A stretch of 64,000 nucleotides of DNA from Reichenbachiella sp. 5M10 (GTDB taxonomy: Bacteria > Bacteroidota > Bacteroidia > Cytophagales > Cyclobacteriaceae): NCBI RefSeq assembly GCF_002742335.1, contig NZ_MDGR01000007.1, positions 3,104,501 through 3,168,500 of the forward strand. The letters are read 5' to 3'. The translations under genes and the position numbers were made by a program. Position 1 is the first letter of the stretch. Each line of letters opens with the position of its first letter. This document shows positions 7,846 to 16,327 of this stretch, piece by piece. The notes under the pieces were generated by a model that ran no database searches, was not told where the DNA came from, and saw only the letters and a list, made by a program, of their open reading frames with translations.

Positions 7846-8919
7846 CTAAACTACTGTTAACTCCCCTCTTATCGATACATTTAGCTTCTGTTTTATGATA
7901 TCAACATTCCGCTCCGTACCTAGTAAATGCATTAATTTGGCTAACGCCGCCTCGGTAGTAATATCATGTCCACTTATTACTCCGATATCGGAGAGCATCT
8001 TGCTCGTTTCGTAGCGCCCTTGTACGACACTCCCCCCCATACACTGGGAGACATTGTACAAAAAAATACCCCTTGAGACTGCGTCACGCAACAATTCCTC
8101 CATCCATCTCCAACTCATGATATTGCCAGAGCCATAGGACTCGATCACTACTCCCTTGAGTCCTTTTATATTCAAAATACTTTTTACAACTTCTTCGGTG
8201 ATCCCTGGAAATATCTTCAAAACGACCACATTTGGGTCCATCTTTGGATAGAATTCAAGCTTCTGTTGGGGGTCGTGTGTATTCATAAAAGACTCGTTAA
8301 AAACGATCTTCACTCCCGATTCTGCCAGATAGGGGAAATTCTCCGACTCAAAAGCTGCAAAGTTGCTACTTCGAATCTTCTGGGAGCGATTTCCTTTAAG
8401 CAAATAGTAATTAAAGTACACCGCGATCTCATTGAGCATGGGTACTTTACCGTTTTTGGTCGAAGCGATTTCCAAAGCCGTTATGAGGTTTTCACGAGCA
8501 TCAGAGCGTGTCGCTCCTATCGGTATCTGTGCTCCTGTCAAAATAATGGGCTTGTTGATCCCTCTAAACATAAAACTCAGTGCCGACGCGGTGTAGGCCA
8601 TCGTGTCGGTCCCATGCAAAATCACGAAAGCGTCATATTGCTCGTAATGATCTTTGATGATGTAGGCCATTGCTTGCCAATGTTCTATATCCACATTGGA
8701 CGAATCAACAGGGTCTGGAAATGAAATCACCGTAAGCTTCAAGTCCAAGCTTTGCAACTCAGGAATCTTCTCGATGACCAACGAAAAATTAAAGGGGGCC
8801 AAAGACCCATCTTCGTCATACACCATACCAAAGGTCCCTCCTGTATATATCAACATGACAGAAGATTTGGGTGCCTCAGACGTGGTGGCAATATTTACGA
8901 CTTTATAACTTGTATTCAA
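7846..8919 (-). CDS. ansA: L-asparaginase, type I (cytoplasmic)
   Basis: Hydrolyses L-asparagine to aspartate and ammonia. The 357-residue protein has both active-site signatures: IYTGGTFGM with the nucleophilic Thr near residue 27, and ILHGTDTMAYTASAL with the second Thr near residue 103; the LTGAQIPIGATRSDARENL block follows. No signal peptide is seen, in keeping with the cytoplasmic type I enzyme. It overlaps the upstream TatD gene by four bases (ATGA) and is the last gene of the eight-gene operon that begins at about 14.93 kb. Confidence 0.95.
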   Translation of the reverse strand: MNTSYKVVNIATTSEAPKSSVMLIYTGGTFGMVYDEDGSLAPFNFSLVIEKIPELQSLDLKLTVISFPDPVDSSNVDIEHWQAMAYIIKDHYEQYDAFVILHGTDTMAYTASALSFMFRGINKPIILTGAQIPIGATRSDARENLITALEIASTKNGKVPMLNEIAVYFNYYLLKGNRSQKIRSSNFAAFESENFPYLAESGVKIVFNESFMNTHDPQQKLEFYPKMDPNVVVLKIFPGITEEVVKSILNIKGLKGVVIESYGSGNIMSWRWMEELLRDAVSRGIFLYNVSQCMGGSVVQGRYETSKMLSDIGVISGHDITTEAALAKLMHLLGTERNVDIIKQKLNVSIRGELTVV

Positions 8920-9692
8920 TTTGGATTGTTGTTGTTCTCAAAGATAAGCATAGCCGTAGTACTAGTCACCTCAACTACTTCACTAATATCAATTTTTCTT
9001 TCGTCAGCAATCTTCAGTGCGACTTGTTTGATGAAGGCCGGTTCATTGCGTTTGCCGCGATGCGGTGCAGGAGCGAGATAGGGACTATCTGTTTCGAGGA
9101 CAAAGTGCTGCAAATCGACACCTTGCATGACTGGTTCTAATCCTCCATTCTTAAATGTTGCCACACCGCCCAGCCCAAGTTTGAATCCCAACTCAACTAT
9201 GCGACGCGCTTGCGCTATTGTCCCCGAAAAACAATGTACAACCCCAAACAAACCAGACTCTTGATACCCTTCGAGTAACTCGATCGTTTCGTCCATTGAC
9301 TCACGACAATGAATCACAATTGGTAATTGATGCTTTAGAGCCAGACTACACTGTATTCGAAACGCTTCCTTTTGCTCTTCGAACATTGATTTATCCCAAT
9401 ACAAATCTGTCCCCATCTCACCTACGGCCGCAAATGACCGCTTTGACAACCAATCTTCAACGATATACAATTCCTTCTCAAAGTCCTTGCCTACCGAACA
9501 GGGGTGCAATCCCATCATCGGAATACAATATCCCGGATAGCGGTATTCCATCTCCAACATTGCGTCGATCGATTCACTATCTATATTAGGCATATAGATT
9601 CTCTCTACTCCGTCCACTTTGGCTCGATCTATCACCTCTTCTATGTCCTCGGCAAACTTGTCCGAATATATATGTGCATGTGTTTCTATCAT
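8916..9692 (-). CDS. TatD family metal-dependent hydrolase (DNase)
   Basis: A 258-residue TIM-barrel metallohydrolase of the TatD family, implicated elsewhere in 3'-5' exonuclease and DNA repair or quality-control roles. Metal ligands are visible: HAH in IETHAHIYSD at the N-terminus, E in VGEMGTD, H in PIVIHCRES, H in VVHCFSG and D in LETDSPYLAP. The start is the ATG at 9692, giving MIETHAHIYSD, the usual family start; the longer frame up to 9854 runs through the upstream glycosyltransferase in another frame. It lies four bases after the glycosyltransferase stop and overlaps the asparaginase start by four bases. Confidence 0.95.
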   Translation of the reverse strand: MIETHAHIYSDKFAEDIEEVIDRAKVDGVERIYMPNIDSESIDAMLEMEYRYPGYCIPMMGLHPCSVGKDFEKELYIVEDWLSKRSFAAVGEMGTDLYWDKSMFEEQKEAFRIQCSLALKHQLPIVIHCRESMDETIELLEGYQESGLFGVVHCFSGTIAQARRIVELGFKLGLGGVATFKNGGLEPVMQGVDLQHFVLETDSPYLAPAPHRGKRNEPAFIKQVALKIADERKIDISEVVEVTSTTAMLIFENNNNPN

Positions 9693-9696
9693 ATCT

Positions 9697-10782
9697 TCAA
9701 TATTCTCTCCCCTTCCATCGATAACGTACAGGCAGCAGGTAAGCCACAAAAGAAGAAAAATATAGTGCCAATTCATACCATTCGTACAAACATATCCACC
9801 CCCATGAAAACGTTCTCCCTGACTCTCGGCGAAACCGAGACAGAAGCAATGCACTCAATAGAGGTCGTACACCAAACAACAGAAACATCCAAGGAGACCA
9901 AATCAACAACACCAGTACGGCAGGCACAAAAAGTAACTTCAACCCCAAAAGAACCTTGACCCAAACAGCCACTCCTCTGATGCCGCTAGCCCAACGAACA
10001 CGCTGAGCAAGCAACCTACTCCAGGTCGGCTCTGCCTGGGTCTGCAAAATACTCCCCGCTGCTACACTAATCTCTAGCCGTCCTCCCGCACGCATCACTC
10101 CCTGCAGCAAAGCCACATCTTCCACTACACTCTCCTCCATATCCATGTAGCACACCCGATCTAAGTCTTCTCTCCGAATAGCCATGTTGTTGCCCCAAGC
10201 GGTCACATACACTCCTCTCTGCGCCAACTCATGCAGCAAAAATTGATTCAACACCCAATCTATATTTTGCCATTGGCTCCACCTCGTCTTCCCGTCAACT
10301 AAGGTCATCCCCACTTTCAGTACGGGGATAGACTGCCTAGGAATCAACATCGATCGTACCCAGCCAGGGTGAACCAACATGTCAGCATCCGTAAATAGCA
10401 CCAACTCCCCTATCGATTGCTGTAGCAATTGTTTCAACACCCTATGTTTACCATATAGTCCAGTTGAATGTCCATCAAAATGGATCACGCGCAACTGACC
10501 TGAAGCATACTCTTGCAACAGTGCAAGTGTATCGTCCACAGAATCGTCATCACCAATGAGTATCTCCAGCTTTGTCACGGGGTAATCCAAGGACAACAGC
10601 GCACGACACAGACGCGCAACATTTGCCGACTCATTTCGCATAGAAACCAAAACAGAAACAAATGGCAACTCACCCACTTCTTCTGCAGCCTTCTCCTCCT
10701 CTAGTCCTGACAGGCTGACCAACAACAGCACCATCACACCTACACCTACAATCAAGCCACACCCTATATATAGAAATATCAT
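9697..10782 (-). CDS. Glycosyltransferase family 2, membrane-bound
   Basis: A 361-residue processive-type family 2 glycosyltransferase with an N-terminal membrane helix and two or three C-terminal ones. The GT-A core shows PFVSVLVSMRNE, IGDDDSVDDT, LFTDADML (metal-binding DAD) and a QRVRWASG motif (the QxxRW hallmark of processive enzymes such as cellulose or hyaluronan synthases). Acceptor and sugar are unknown. It overlaps the polysaccharide deacetylase gene by four bases, and a second enzyme of the same type is encoded three genes upstream, suggesting a joint role in making a cell-surface glycan or glycolipid. Confidence 0.88.
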   Translation of the reverse strand: MIFLYIGCGLIVGVGVMVLLLVSLSGLEEEKAAEEVGELPFVSVLVSMRNESANVARLCRALLSLDYPVTKLEILIGDDDSVDDTLALLQEYASGQLRVIHFDGHSTGLYGKHRVLKQLLQQSIGELVLFTDADMLVHPGWVRSMLIPRQSIPVLKVGMTLVDGKTRWSQWQNIDWVLNQFLLHELAQRGVYVTAWGNNMAIRREDLDRVCYMDMEESVVEDVALLQGVMRAGGRLEISVAAGSILQTQAEPTWSRLLAQRVRWASGIRGVAVWVKVLLGLKLLFVPAVLVLLIWSPWMFLLFGVRPLLSALLLSRFRRESGRTFSWGWICLYEWYELALYFSSFVAYLLPVRYRWKGREY

Positions 10783-11417
10783 GATAGCAATTCAAATCTA
10801 TACCCCTTGGATTGACAAAACATAAAATATGCAGGCAGAATAAACTCCAGTCTCTGAATTGTTTTGGCATGGTCATGCAAAACAATTACATCTCCTGCAG
10901 TCGTTTGAGACAGCAATACCTCCAAACACTCTCGGTCACTCTGCTGCATATCAAAATCACCGGGCATCAGAGACCACATCACTAATTTGGTTTCTCTTTT
11001 ACGCAACAGCGCATATTGACACCAAGTCAAACGCCCATAGGGTGGACGGTACAATTGAGCACTCCTTGTTAATTTGTCGATCCACTTCTCTGTCTCTTCC
11101 AATTCAGCCAACCACCTATCATTAGGAATCTGACGAGAAGACTGATGTGTATAACCGTGGTTAGCCAAACGATGGCCATTCGAAACGATTTCAGCCGCCA
11201 ACTCCGACATTCGATGAAGCTGTTTTCCTTGGCAAAAAAAAGTAGCCTTGACATCAAATCGATCCAATAGAGCCAGCAAACGCAAGGTGCTTTCTTCATG
11301 TGGCCCATCATCAAATGTCAAATAAAGAGTCTTTTGTGTAGGAATTTCACTCCAAAGCGCCGAAGAAAATAGGCACTGAATAAATTTGGGGACTTTCTTG
11401 AAATAAAACGCGCTCAA
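10779..11417 (-). CDS. Polysaccharide deacetylase (NodB homology domain)
   Basis: A 212-residue carbohydrate esterase family 4 protein, predicted to remove N- or O-acetyl groups from a glycan. Motif 1 LTFDDGPHE with the catalytic and metal Asp, a second motif LANHGYTHQ with metal His residues, and RPPYGR are all present, so the active site looks intact. No obvious signal peptide. It is flanked by four-base overlaps with the phosphatase upstream and the glycosyltransferase downstream, so the three products are probably made together; modification of the glycan made by the two glycosyltransferases is the natural inference. Confidence 0.9.
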   Translation of the reverse strand: MSAFYFKKVPKFIQCLFSSALWSEIPTQKTLYLTFDDGPHEESTLRLLALLDRFDVKATFFCQGKQLHRMSELAAEIVSNGHRLANHGYTHQSSRQIPNDRWLAELEETEKWIDKLTRSAQLYRPPYGRLTWCQYALLRKRETKLVMWSLMPGDFDMQQSDRECLEVLLSQTTAGDVIVLHDHAKTIQRLEFILPAYFMFCQSKGYRFELLS

Positions 11418-12637
11418 CGATCGTGCTTTAGATAAACGGACAGCAATGTGATATCATCTCTATAAGGCTTACCTTCCCGAAATTGCTCCACACTGGCTAG
11501 CATTTGACGATTGAGGGAGGCCGCAGATCCCTTGCCGTGTGCCCCAACTCTCTCTTGAACACGAGTCTCTCCAAACTCCTCTTCTGCTAAATTTTCAGCC
11601 TCAGTCAACCCATCAGTATATGCAAACAGTTGAAAGTCGCTCAATATTTGAACTTGCGCTGTCTCAATAAACGGCAAAGGATCAAACATCCCCAAAACGG
11701 TAGTCCCCTTCTCCAACAAGCTCAATCTCCCTTCATCATCAACCAAAATCGGAGGATTGTGACCACAATTGGCATAGTTCAACACACCACTCTTTCGGTT
11801 ATAAAAGGCCACAAAGAACGTAATGAATATATCCGAATTGCCAGAATGAACCAATTGGTAGTTGAGTTCTTGAACTATCCTATCCAGATCGGTAGTCTGA
11901 CGTACCAATGTACGCAAAGAAGCTTGAAAATTGGACATCATCAATGCCGCTGGCACTCCCTTGCCAGACACATCCGCTATGCAGACCATAAACTCGTGAG
12001 GGTTGATCGACACATAGTCGTAGTAGTCCCCTCCTACGTTGTGGTGTGGTTGGTAGACTGCCGCAACTTCAAGCAACTCCGTGTTGGGTAGCGACTTAGG
12101 GAACAAGTTGAGCTGAACCTGCTTAGCAATCTCTAGTTCCCGTGTGAGAGCTTCTTGTTCGAGCTGTTTTCTAGCCAACTTTTTATTCTCTATCGCTACA
12201 ATCAGGATATTGGTAATCGCTTCTAGAAATGTCGTCGGTGATTTACTCGACCCTCCGTGATTAGAACTGGAAACATCGGCAATGAACACCAGGGCCAAAA
12301 GGCGATTCTTATGCAAGACGGGGATCACATACTCAAAATCCTCACTCACTTCACTATTGCGATCGATAGCAGAGGTTTGCTTGAGTGACTCAAATGCGCT
12401 CAACTCCATCTGTTCACATACTTCAGGCTTGACCCCAAATGAGACCTTACTCTCCCAAGACTCCTCCATGACAAATAGCGCCAGTTTCTTCACCTTCAAA
12501 TTAGCCAAAAGAGTAAAATGATAAATCTTGTACAATGATGATTCGGGCAAATTGTTGTTGATCGCTTCAGTCACTTCCAACAGCGAATTCAACTCCAACT
12601 CCTTCAAATTAGCAGCTATTTGATTGTCCTGACTCAT
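11414..12637 (-). CDS. PP2C-like SpoIIE-domain protein phosphatase with GAF-like sensor
   Basis: A 407-residue soluble protein with an N-terminal GAF-like region (about residues 15-160), a short coiled coil, and a C-terminal PP2C/SpoIIE serine phosphatase domain (about 190-405). Metal-binding motifs are visible in GGDYYDYV, IADVSGKGVPAALMMS and FAYTDGLTEAEN. Such phosphatases usually act in partner-switching with an anti-sigma factor and its antagonist; no such partner is encoded next to it. Its place inside a glycan-synthesis operon suggests it adjusts that process or a stress response; this is inference. Four-base overlaps with genes on both sides. Confidence 0.9.
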   Translation of the reverse strand: MSQDNQIAANLKELELNSLLEVTEAINNNLPESSLYKIYHFTLLANLKVKKLALFVMEESWESKVSFGVKPEVCEQMELSAFESLKQTSAIDRNSEVSEDFEYVIPVLHKNRLLALVFIADVSSSNHGGSSKSPTTFLEAITNILIVAIENKKLARKQLEQEALTRELEIAKQVQLNLFPKSLPNTELLEVAAVYQPHHNVGGDYYDYVSINPHEFMVCIADVSGKGVPAALMMSNFQASLRTLVRQTTDLDRIVQELNYQLVHSGNSDIFITFFVAFYNRKSGVLNYANCGHNPPILVDDEGRLSLLEKGTTVLGMFDPLPFIETAQVQILSDFQLFAYTDGLTEAENLAEEEFGETRVQERVGAHGKGSAASLNRQMLASVEQFREGKPYRDDITLLSVYLKHDR

Positions 12638-12891
12638 GCAGTACCCGTGTGTGCTTTGAGACCTGCTTTGGTTGCAAGGTAGCTATACTTACGAAAATCG
12701 ATTTCCAAATCTACTTCCTCCTCTTTGACTTCCTCATCTGGCGCTTCAAAACATTTGATCCACCCTTTCTGATGTAGTTTAGTCAAGACAGGTCTGATTT
12801 CTTCATCCTCCATCCCTACATTGCTTTTGAGTTCTTGAAATGAAATTAAAAAATACAATTCATCCAGAACATCATATTCATAGTCACTCAT
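12634..12891 (-). CDS. Small winged-helix-like protein
   Basis: An 85-residue acidic protein. Predicted helices around a LDELYFLISFQELKSN segment and an EEIRPVLTKLHQKGWIKCFE segment resemble a winged-helix DNA-binding or MarR-like fold, followed by an acidic linker and a C-terminal SYLATKAGLKAH typical of the wing-end of such proteins. I do not know a named family. The ATG at 12891 is chosen because an upstream in-frame start would overlap the preceding gene. It overlaps the phosphatase start by four bases and may form a functional pair with it. Confidence 0.7.
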   Translation of the reverse strand: MSDYEYDVLDELYFLISFQELKSNVGMEDEEIRPVLTKLHQKGWIKCFEAPDEEVKEEEVDLEIDFRKYSYLATKAGLKAHTGTA

Positions 12892-12901
12892 TGCAAAAAT
12901 G

Positions 12902-13990
12902 TTAGATGTTATACGTTCGGTTTCTCCATCGAAACTGCCCAAAATTAGAGGCTATACCAAAGAATACCACATAAAATGGGTAAATAATTTGGAGCAAAAA
13001 AAAGGGTATCACTGAAAATCCACTTCTCGTCAGGGCAACACATCGAAACAAAAACAACGCATCTGCCAAGCATTTTACTCCCCACACCCCTATCACCCAA
13101 TACAAATGATCGGGAATCAAGAAAATACTCCCAACTACCCACCCTATATACAACACAAACACCACGATCGGCAAGACCAAAGATATTGGGTCTCGATGAT
13201 GCTTCCATTTGGACGCCCAACGTTTGCGCTGATGATAAAACGCCTCCCAACTCTGAGGAGCCTCTGTCACCACGATTGCCTTCTCATCCGTCACAAAGAC
13301 AACCTGACCTGGATACCGAGTACTGACTTTGCGCAACAGAAATTCGTCATCTCCAGAAGCAACCTCCATATTACCAGCGAACCCTTCTACCTGTTCAAAG
13401 ATTTCCTTGGCAAACGAATAATTGCAGCCATTGATCATACTTGGCTTTCCCAATGCTGAAGTCGCTGCTCCCACTCCTACCAGAGCAGACAACTCGAGAT
13501 TGAGCCACGATGAAAACTTATTTTCTTCAAAGTAACGAACTGGACCAAATACCAAAGCAGCACGAGTACCTTTCGCTATCAGGTGTGCTGAAATCCACCC
13601 CTTAGAAACCTGTGTATCACCATCCGTACAGACAATCCATTCCCCACGAGCTCGAGCTACACCCTCAGTAATGGCCGCCTTTTTCCCCTCATGCCCCCCT
13701 TGTAGCTGAAGTATCCGCAACCTGTCATCAGCAATCGACGCTACTCTATCCAAGGTGTCATCGGTCGAATGGTCATCAATCAATAAAACCTCAAAGTCCG
13801 AGTAATCATTGGACAAGATAGCCTCTACAGTTTGTACCACAACCTGAGCCTCATTTCTTACCGGCACCAATACACTCACTTTCACTGTATGATTCACCTC
13901 GCCTGGCTCTTTGACGCAAAGTAATCCCCAATAAAACACACCTATCCCGAAAACATAAACCAATACCACTATGCAAAGCCATACGATCAT
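12902..13990 (-). CDS. Glycosyltransferase family 2, membrane-bound
   Basis: A 362-residue GT-A glycosyltransferase with an N-terminal membrane helix, core motifs VSVLVPVRNEA, LIDDHSTDDT, CTDGDTQVS and the HQRKRWASKW (QxxRW) motif, then three C-terminal membrane helices. It resembles the enzyme at 9697-10782 but is clearly a different paralogue. Substrate is unknown. It overlaps the flippase-like gene by four bases, a pairing expected where one protein makes and the other moves or modifies a lipid-linked product. Confidence 0.88.
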   Translation of the reverse strand: MIVWLCIVVLVYVFGIGVFYWGLLCVKEPGEVNHTVKVSVLVPVRNEAQVVVQTVEAILSNDYSDFEVLLIDDHSTDDTLDRVASIADDRLRILQLQGGHEGKKAAITEGVARARGEWIVCTDGDTQVSKGWISAHLIAKGTRAALVFGPVRYFEENKFSSWLNLELSALVGVGAATSALGKPSMINGCNYSFAKEIFEQVEGFAGNMEVASGDDEFLLRKVSTRYPGQVVFVTDEKAIVVTEAPQSWEAFYHQRKRWASKWKHHRDPISLVLPIVVFVLYIGWVVGSIFLIPDHLYWVIGVWGVKCLADALFLFRCVALTRSGFSVIPFFLLQIIYPFYVVFFGIASNFGQFRWRNRTYNI

Positions 13991-14931
13991 ACCAGTCGAT
14001 CAGCAGTTTTGGACACAAAAAACACTCCTCCTACAGCAGGCAGTACAATATTGATCACCCACACCCAAGCACTGGCTAAAGACACAGCAACCCACTCATC
14101 TGTCAGCAACGAAAAGAACAGCACGGCAGACAGCTCTCTTTTCATCAAATCCCCAAGTATGGTTAGGTTGGGCACGACCGTTTTAAAGAAAAATATCCAA
14201 AACACCCCAAGTATCAATTGATACAAAGGAAGACGCAATCCCACGGCATAAAACACCAAACAAAACTGAAGAGTGAAAACCATATAGCGGCCCAACGAAA
14301 GTAAAAGCATAACACCCCATTGTCGACTCGACAATGAAGAAAAAGACAGTCTATACTGCTGTCTCACTCGATGAATATGCGTAGCACAAAACCAAAACAA
14401 TACCGATAAAACGGCAACAACTCCCCCCAACACATAGATATAGTGTAGCAAAGAAGATAAATCCAAGCCCGCTGCAAACATCCAAAGAACCGACACACTA
14501 CCCAACATCAAAGTAGGGACCATCTGAGTAATGCGAGCTCCGAGCAAAGCTGCAATAGCCCTGTCTCGTACTTTGAGATCCACATCTGCCAATCTTGCAA
14601 ATGCATCTCCAACCCCAAAAGGGGTAAACACATTGAGACTTCGTCCAGACAAGATGAGTTTGCATACCTCCCAAATGCTACGTGATGCATATCTCCGCAT
14701 GATATACTGCCACTTGTAGGATTCCATATATATATTGAGGGGTAGAAGCAACAAGGCAAGTCCTAACCACTTGCTCTGCATACTTGTCCATACCGTCACT
14801 GATAGATCGGCATGACCGTAGAGTTGATACACCAAAACTATCAATACCAAGCTTGGCACTCCCCAGCCCCACAGTGATCGGAGTATCTGTCTAGGTTTAT
14901 TCTCTATCCGTTCTGAATTGATTAAGTCCAT
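13987..14931 (-). CDS. Lysylphosphatidylglycerol synthetase-TM/UPF0104-type flippase-like membrane protein
   Basis: A polytopic membrane protein of about 314 residues with eight or so hydrophobic segments, matching the LPG_synthase_TM (UPF0104) family seen in MprF-type lipid flippases and in many glycan operons. The family LNVFTPFGVGDAFARL segment near residue 100 (the conserved P-x-G-x-G loop) is recognisable. The longest frame starts at 14967, which would leave 12 bases to the divergent ruvC frame; the ATG at 14931 (MDLINSER) is more plausible. It is the first gene of the minus-strand operon running down to asparaginase. Confidence 0.8.
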   Translation of the reverse strand: MDLINSERIENKPRQILRSLWGWGVPSLVLIVLVYQLYGHADLSVTVWTSMQSKWLGLALLLLPLNIYMESYKWQYIMRRYASRSIWEVCKLILSGRSLNVFTPFGVGDAFARLADVDLKVRDRAIAALLGARITQMVPTLMLGSVSVLWMFAAGLDLSSLLHYIYVLGGVVAVLSVLFWFCATHIHRVRQQYRLSFSSLSSRQWGVMLLLSLGRYMVFTLQFCLVFYAVGLRLPLYQLILGVFWIFFFKTVVPNLTILGDLMKRELSAVLFFSLLTDEWVAVSLASAWVWVINIVLPAVGGVFFVSKTADRLV

Positions 14932-14994
14932 AAAGTAAAACACATCTGCCTCAAATCGCAGGATCATTTCTATCTTGCAATGCTATTCACATCC

Positions 14995-15546
14995 ATGGAG
15001 AAATATAAGGAAAAAATCATATTAGGCATTGACCCAGGCACCACAGTCATGGGGTACGGTGTACTATTGGTCATAGGCCCTAAACTCAAAATCCTCCAGT
15101 TTGGTGTCATCCACCTCACCAAATACAAAACTCACGAGCTGAAACTTAAGAAAATCTATGAACGAGTCTCCTCGATCATAGAGGAGTTTAGTCCAGATCA
15201 TGTGGCTTTAGAAGCACCCTTTTATGGGAAAAATGTGCAATCCATGCTCAAGCTCGGGCGAGCTCAAGGTGTAGCTATGGCCGCTGCACTCAATAGAAAC
15301 ATCCCCATCACTGAGTATGCCCCCAAGAAAATAAAGCAATCTGTCACGGGTAACGGAAATGCCTCCAAAGAACAGGTCGCTGCTATGCTCAAATCCATAC
15401 TCAAATTTGAAGTAGACCCTAAACTACTGGATGCGACGGATGCTCTCGGCGTAGCACTGACACATCACTATCAAGGAGGCAAAGTGCAATCCAGCAGCAA
15501 AAGCTGGAAAGCATTTTTGTCGGACAACCCAAACCGAGTCAAATAA
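14995..15546 (+). CDS. ruvC: Crossover junction endodeoxyribonuclease RuvC
   Basis: The Holliday-junction resolvase that cuts recombination intermediates bound by RuvAB. The 183-residue protein has the first catalytic Asp in ILGIDPGTTVMGYG, the Glu in ALEAPFYGKN and the C-terminal acidic pair in LLDATDALGVALTHH. The ATG at 14995 gives a normal family N-terminus; an in-frame ATG at 14980 is possible. No ruvA or ruvB is adjacent. The gene diverges from the glycan operon and abuts the CBS-domain gene tail-to-tail, with the two stop codons touching. Confidence 0.96.
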   Translation: MEKYKEKIILGIDPGTTVMGYGVLLVIGPKLKILQFGVIHLTKYKTHELKLKKIYERVSSIIEEFSPDHVALEAPFYGKNVQSMLKLGRAQGVAMAAALNRNIPITEYAPKKIKQSVTGNGNASKEQVAAMLKSILKFEVDPKLLDATDALGVALTHHYQGGKVQSSSKSWKAFLSDNPNRVK

Positions 15547-16002
15547 CTACCACGTTGTGGATTTTATTTTTTGGGCAGCACGCATGATGTCTCTACGAGA
15601 AATTTGCCCTTTCAAGATACCATTATGAGTGACTGGAAAGCGTCTAAAATAGGTTGTCAAAAATTCATTGGCGCAAGAGACTACATCCATATCCATTTCT
15701 AATGTTTTGACATTCTCAGACATATAATTCTCCACTTTTCCTTTGCCACTAGGGATGTTGTGATATGAGGATTGCACAAGTACTTTGAGACAGTCCTTCT
15801 CGGATAGCATACCGACGAGCTCTCGTTTTTCATTGAGCACAGGACCGCCCGAAATACGCTTTTTCAACATGATATCGATCGCTTCAGCGATTTCCATCTC
15901 TGGAGAAAATGTAATGAGATCTTTCGCCATGTAGTCTGCGATCGTTTCATACTTGACTCCATTGACAGGTTCTACTGTTGCCCCTTTGTAATTCATTACC
16001 AT
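15547..16002 (-). CDS. CBS-domain pair protein
   Basis: A 151-residue protein that is almost entirely two CBS domains (about residues 22-80 and 90-148), the small modules that bind adenosyl nucleotides. The ITFSPEMEIAEAIDIMLKKRISGGPVLN and SENVKTLEMDMD segments follow the usual CBS pattern, with FPVTHNGILKGQISRRDIMRA closing the second domain. It has no effector domain of its own, so it probably regulates another protein by nucleotide sensing. Two ATGs, at 16002 and 15996, are equally possible starts. Confidence 0.88.
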   Translation of the reverse strand: MVMNYKGATVEPVNGVKYETIADYMAKDLITFSPEMEIAEAIDIMLKKRISGGPVLNEKRELVGMLSEKDCLKVLVQSSYHNIPSGKGKVENYMSENVKTLEMDMDVVSCANEFLTTYFRRFPVTHNGILKGQISRRDIMRAAQKIKSTTW

Positions 16003-16224
16003 AGTTATAGGATTTAGTGGTTATACTTATTGAAAGTACCTATGATATTAACTCATTTAGACTTGAAAATCAAGACATAAGACCAAAAACCTGCCAACCG
16101 TAGGATTCTAAAAAAAACTTTCGTACTTTAAGAAGCTTGAACCAAACCGAAGCCTGATACAATGTCTCAGATACAACAAAACAAGAGACTACTTAAGGAA
16201 AACAAAGATAAATCTCAGCTTCGG
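16003..16224. other. Gene-free stretch between the CBS gene and the rpoD promoter
   Basis: About 220 AT-rich bases with no frame that looks coding. The promoter for the leftward CBS gene must lie here, but I see no good consensus match for it. The rpoD promoter is just to the right. Confidence 0.5.
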
Positions 16225-16256
16225 TTTGATTCAAATCGTATAAAAGAGTAAATTTG
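16225..16256 (+). promoter_or_regulatory. Promoter of rpoD
   Basis: TTTG at 16225-16228, a 20-base spacer, and TAAATTTG at 16249-16256: an exact match to the Bacteroidetes primary-sigma consensus. The -7 box ends 71 bases before the rpoD ATG. It implies that the primary sigma gene is read by its own product. Confidence 0.75.
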
Positions 16257-16327
16257 CGGGCTCTTATTCCCATTTTGGTGAATTGGTATTAAATACGGGC
16301 TCCAATTAAAAAGGAAAAACAAATCAT

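Noticed and set aside
9501-9854. Extended N-terminus of the TatD protein to 9854
   Set aside because: The extra residues overlap the glycosyltransferase gene in another frame; the ATG at 9692 gives the family start.
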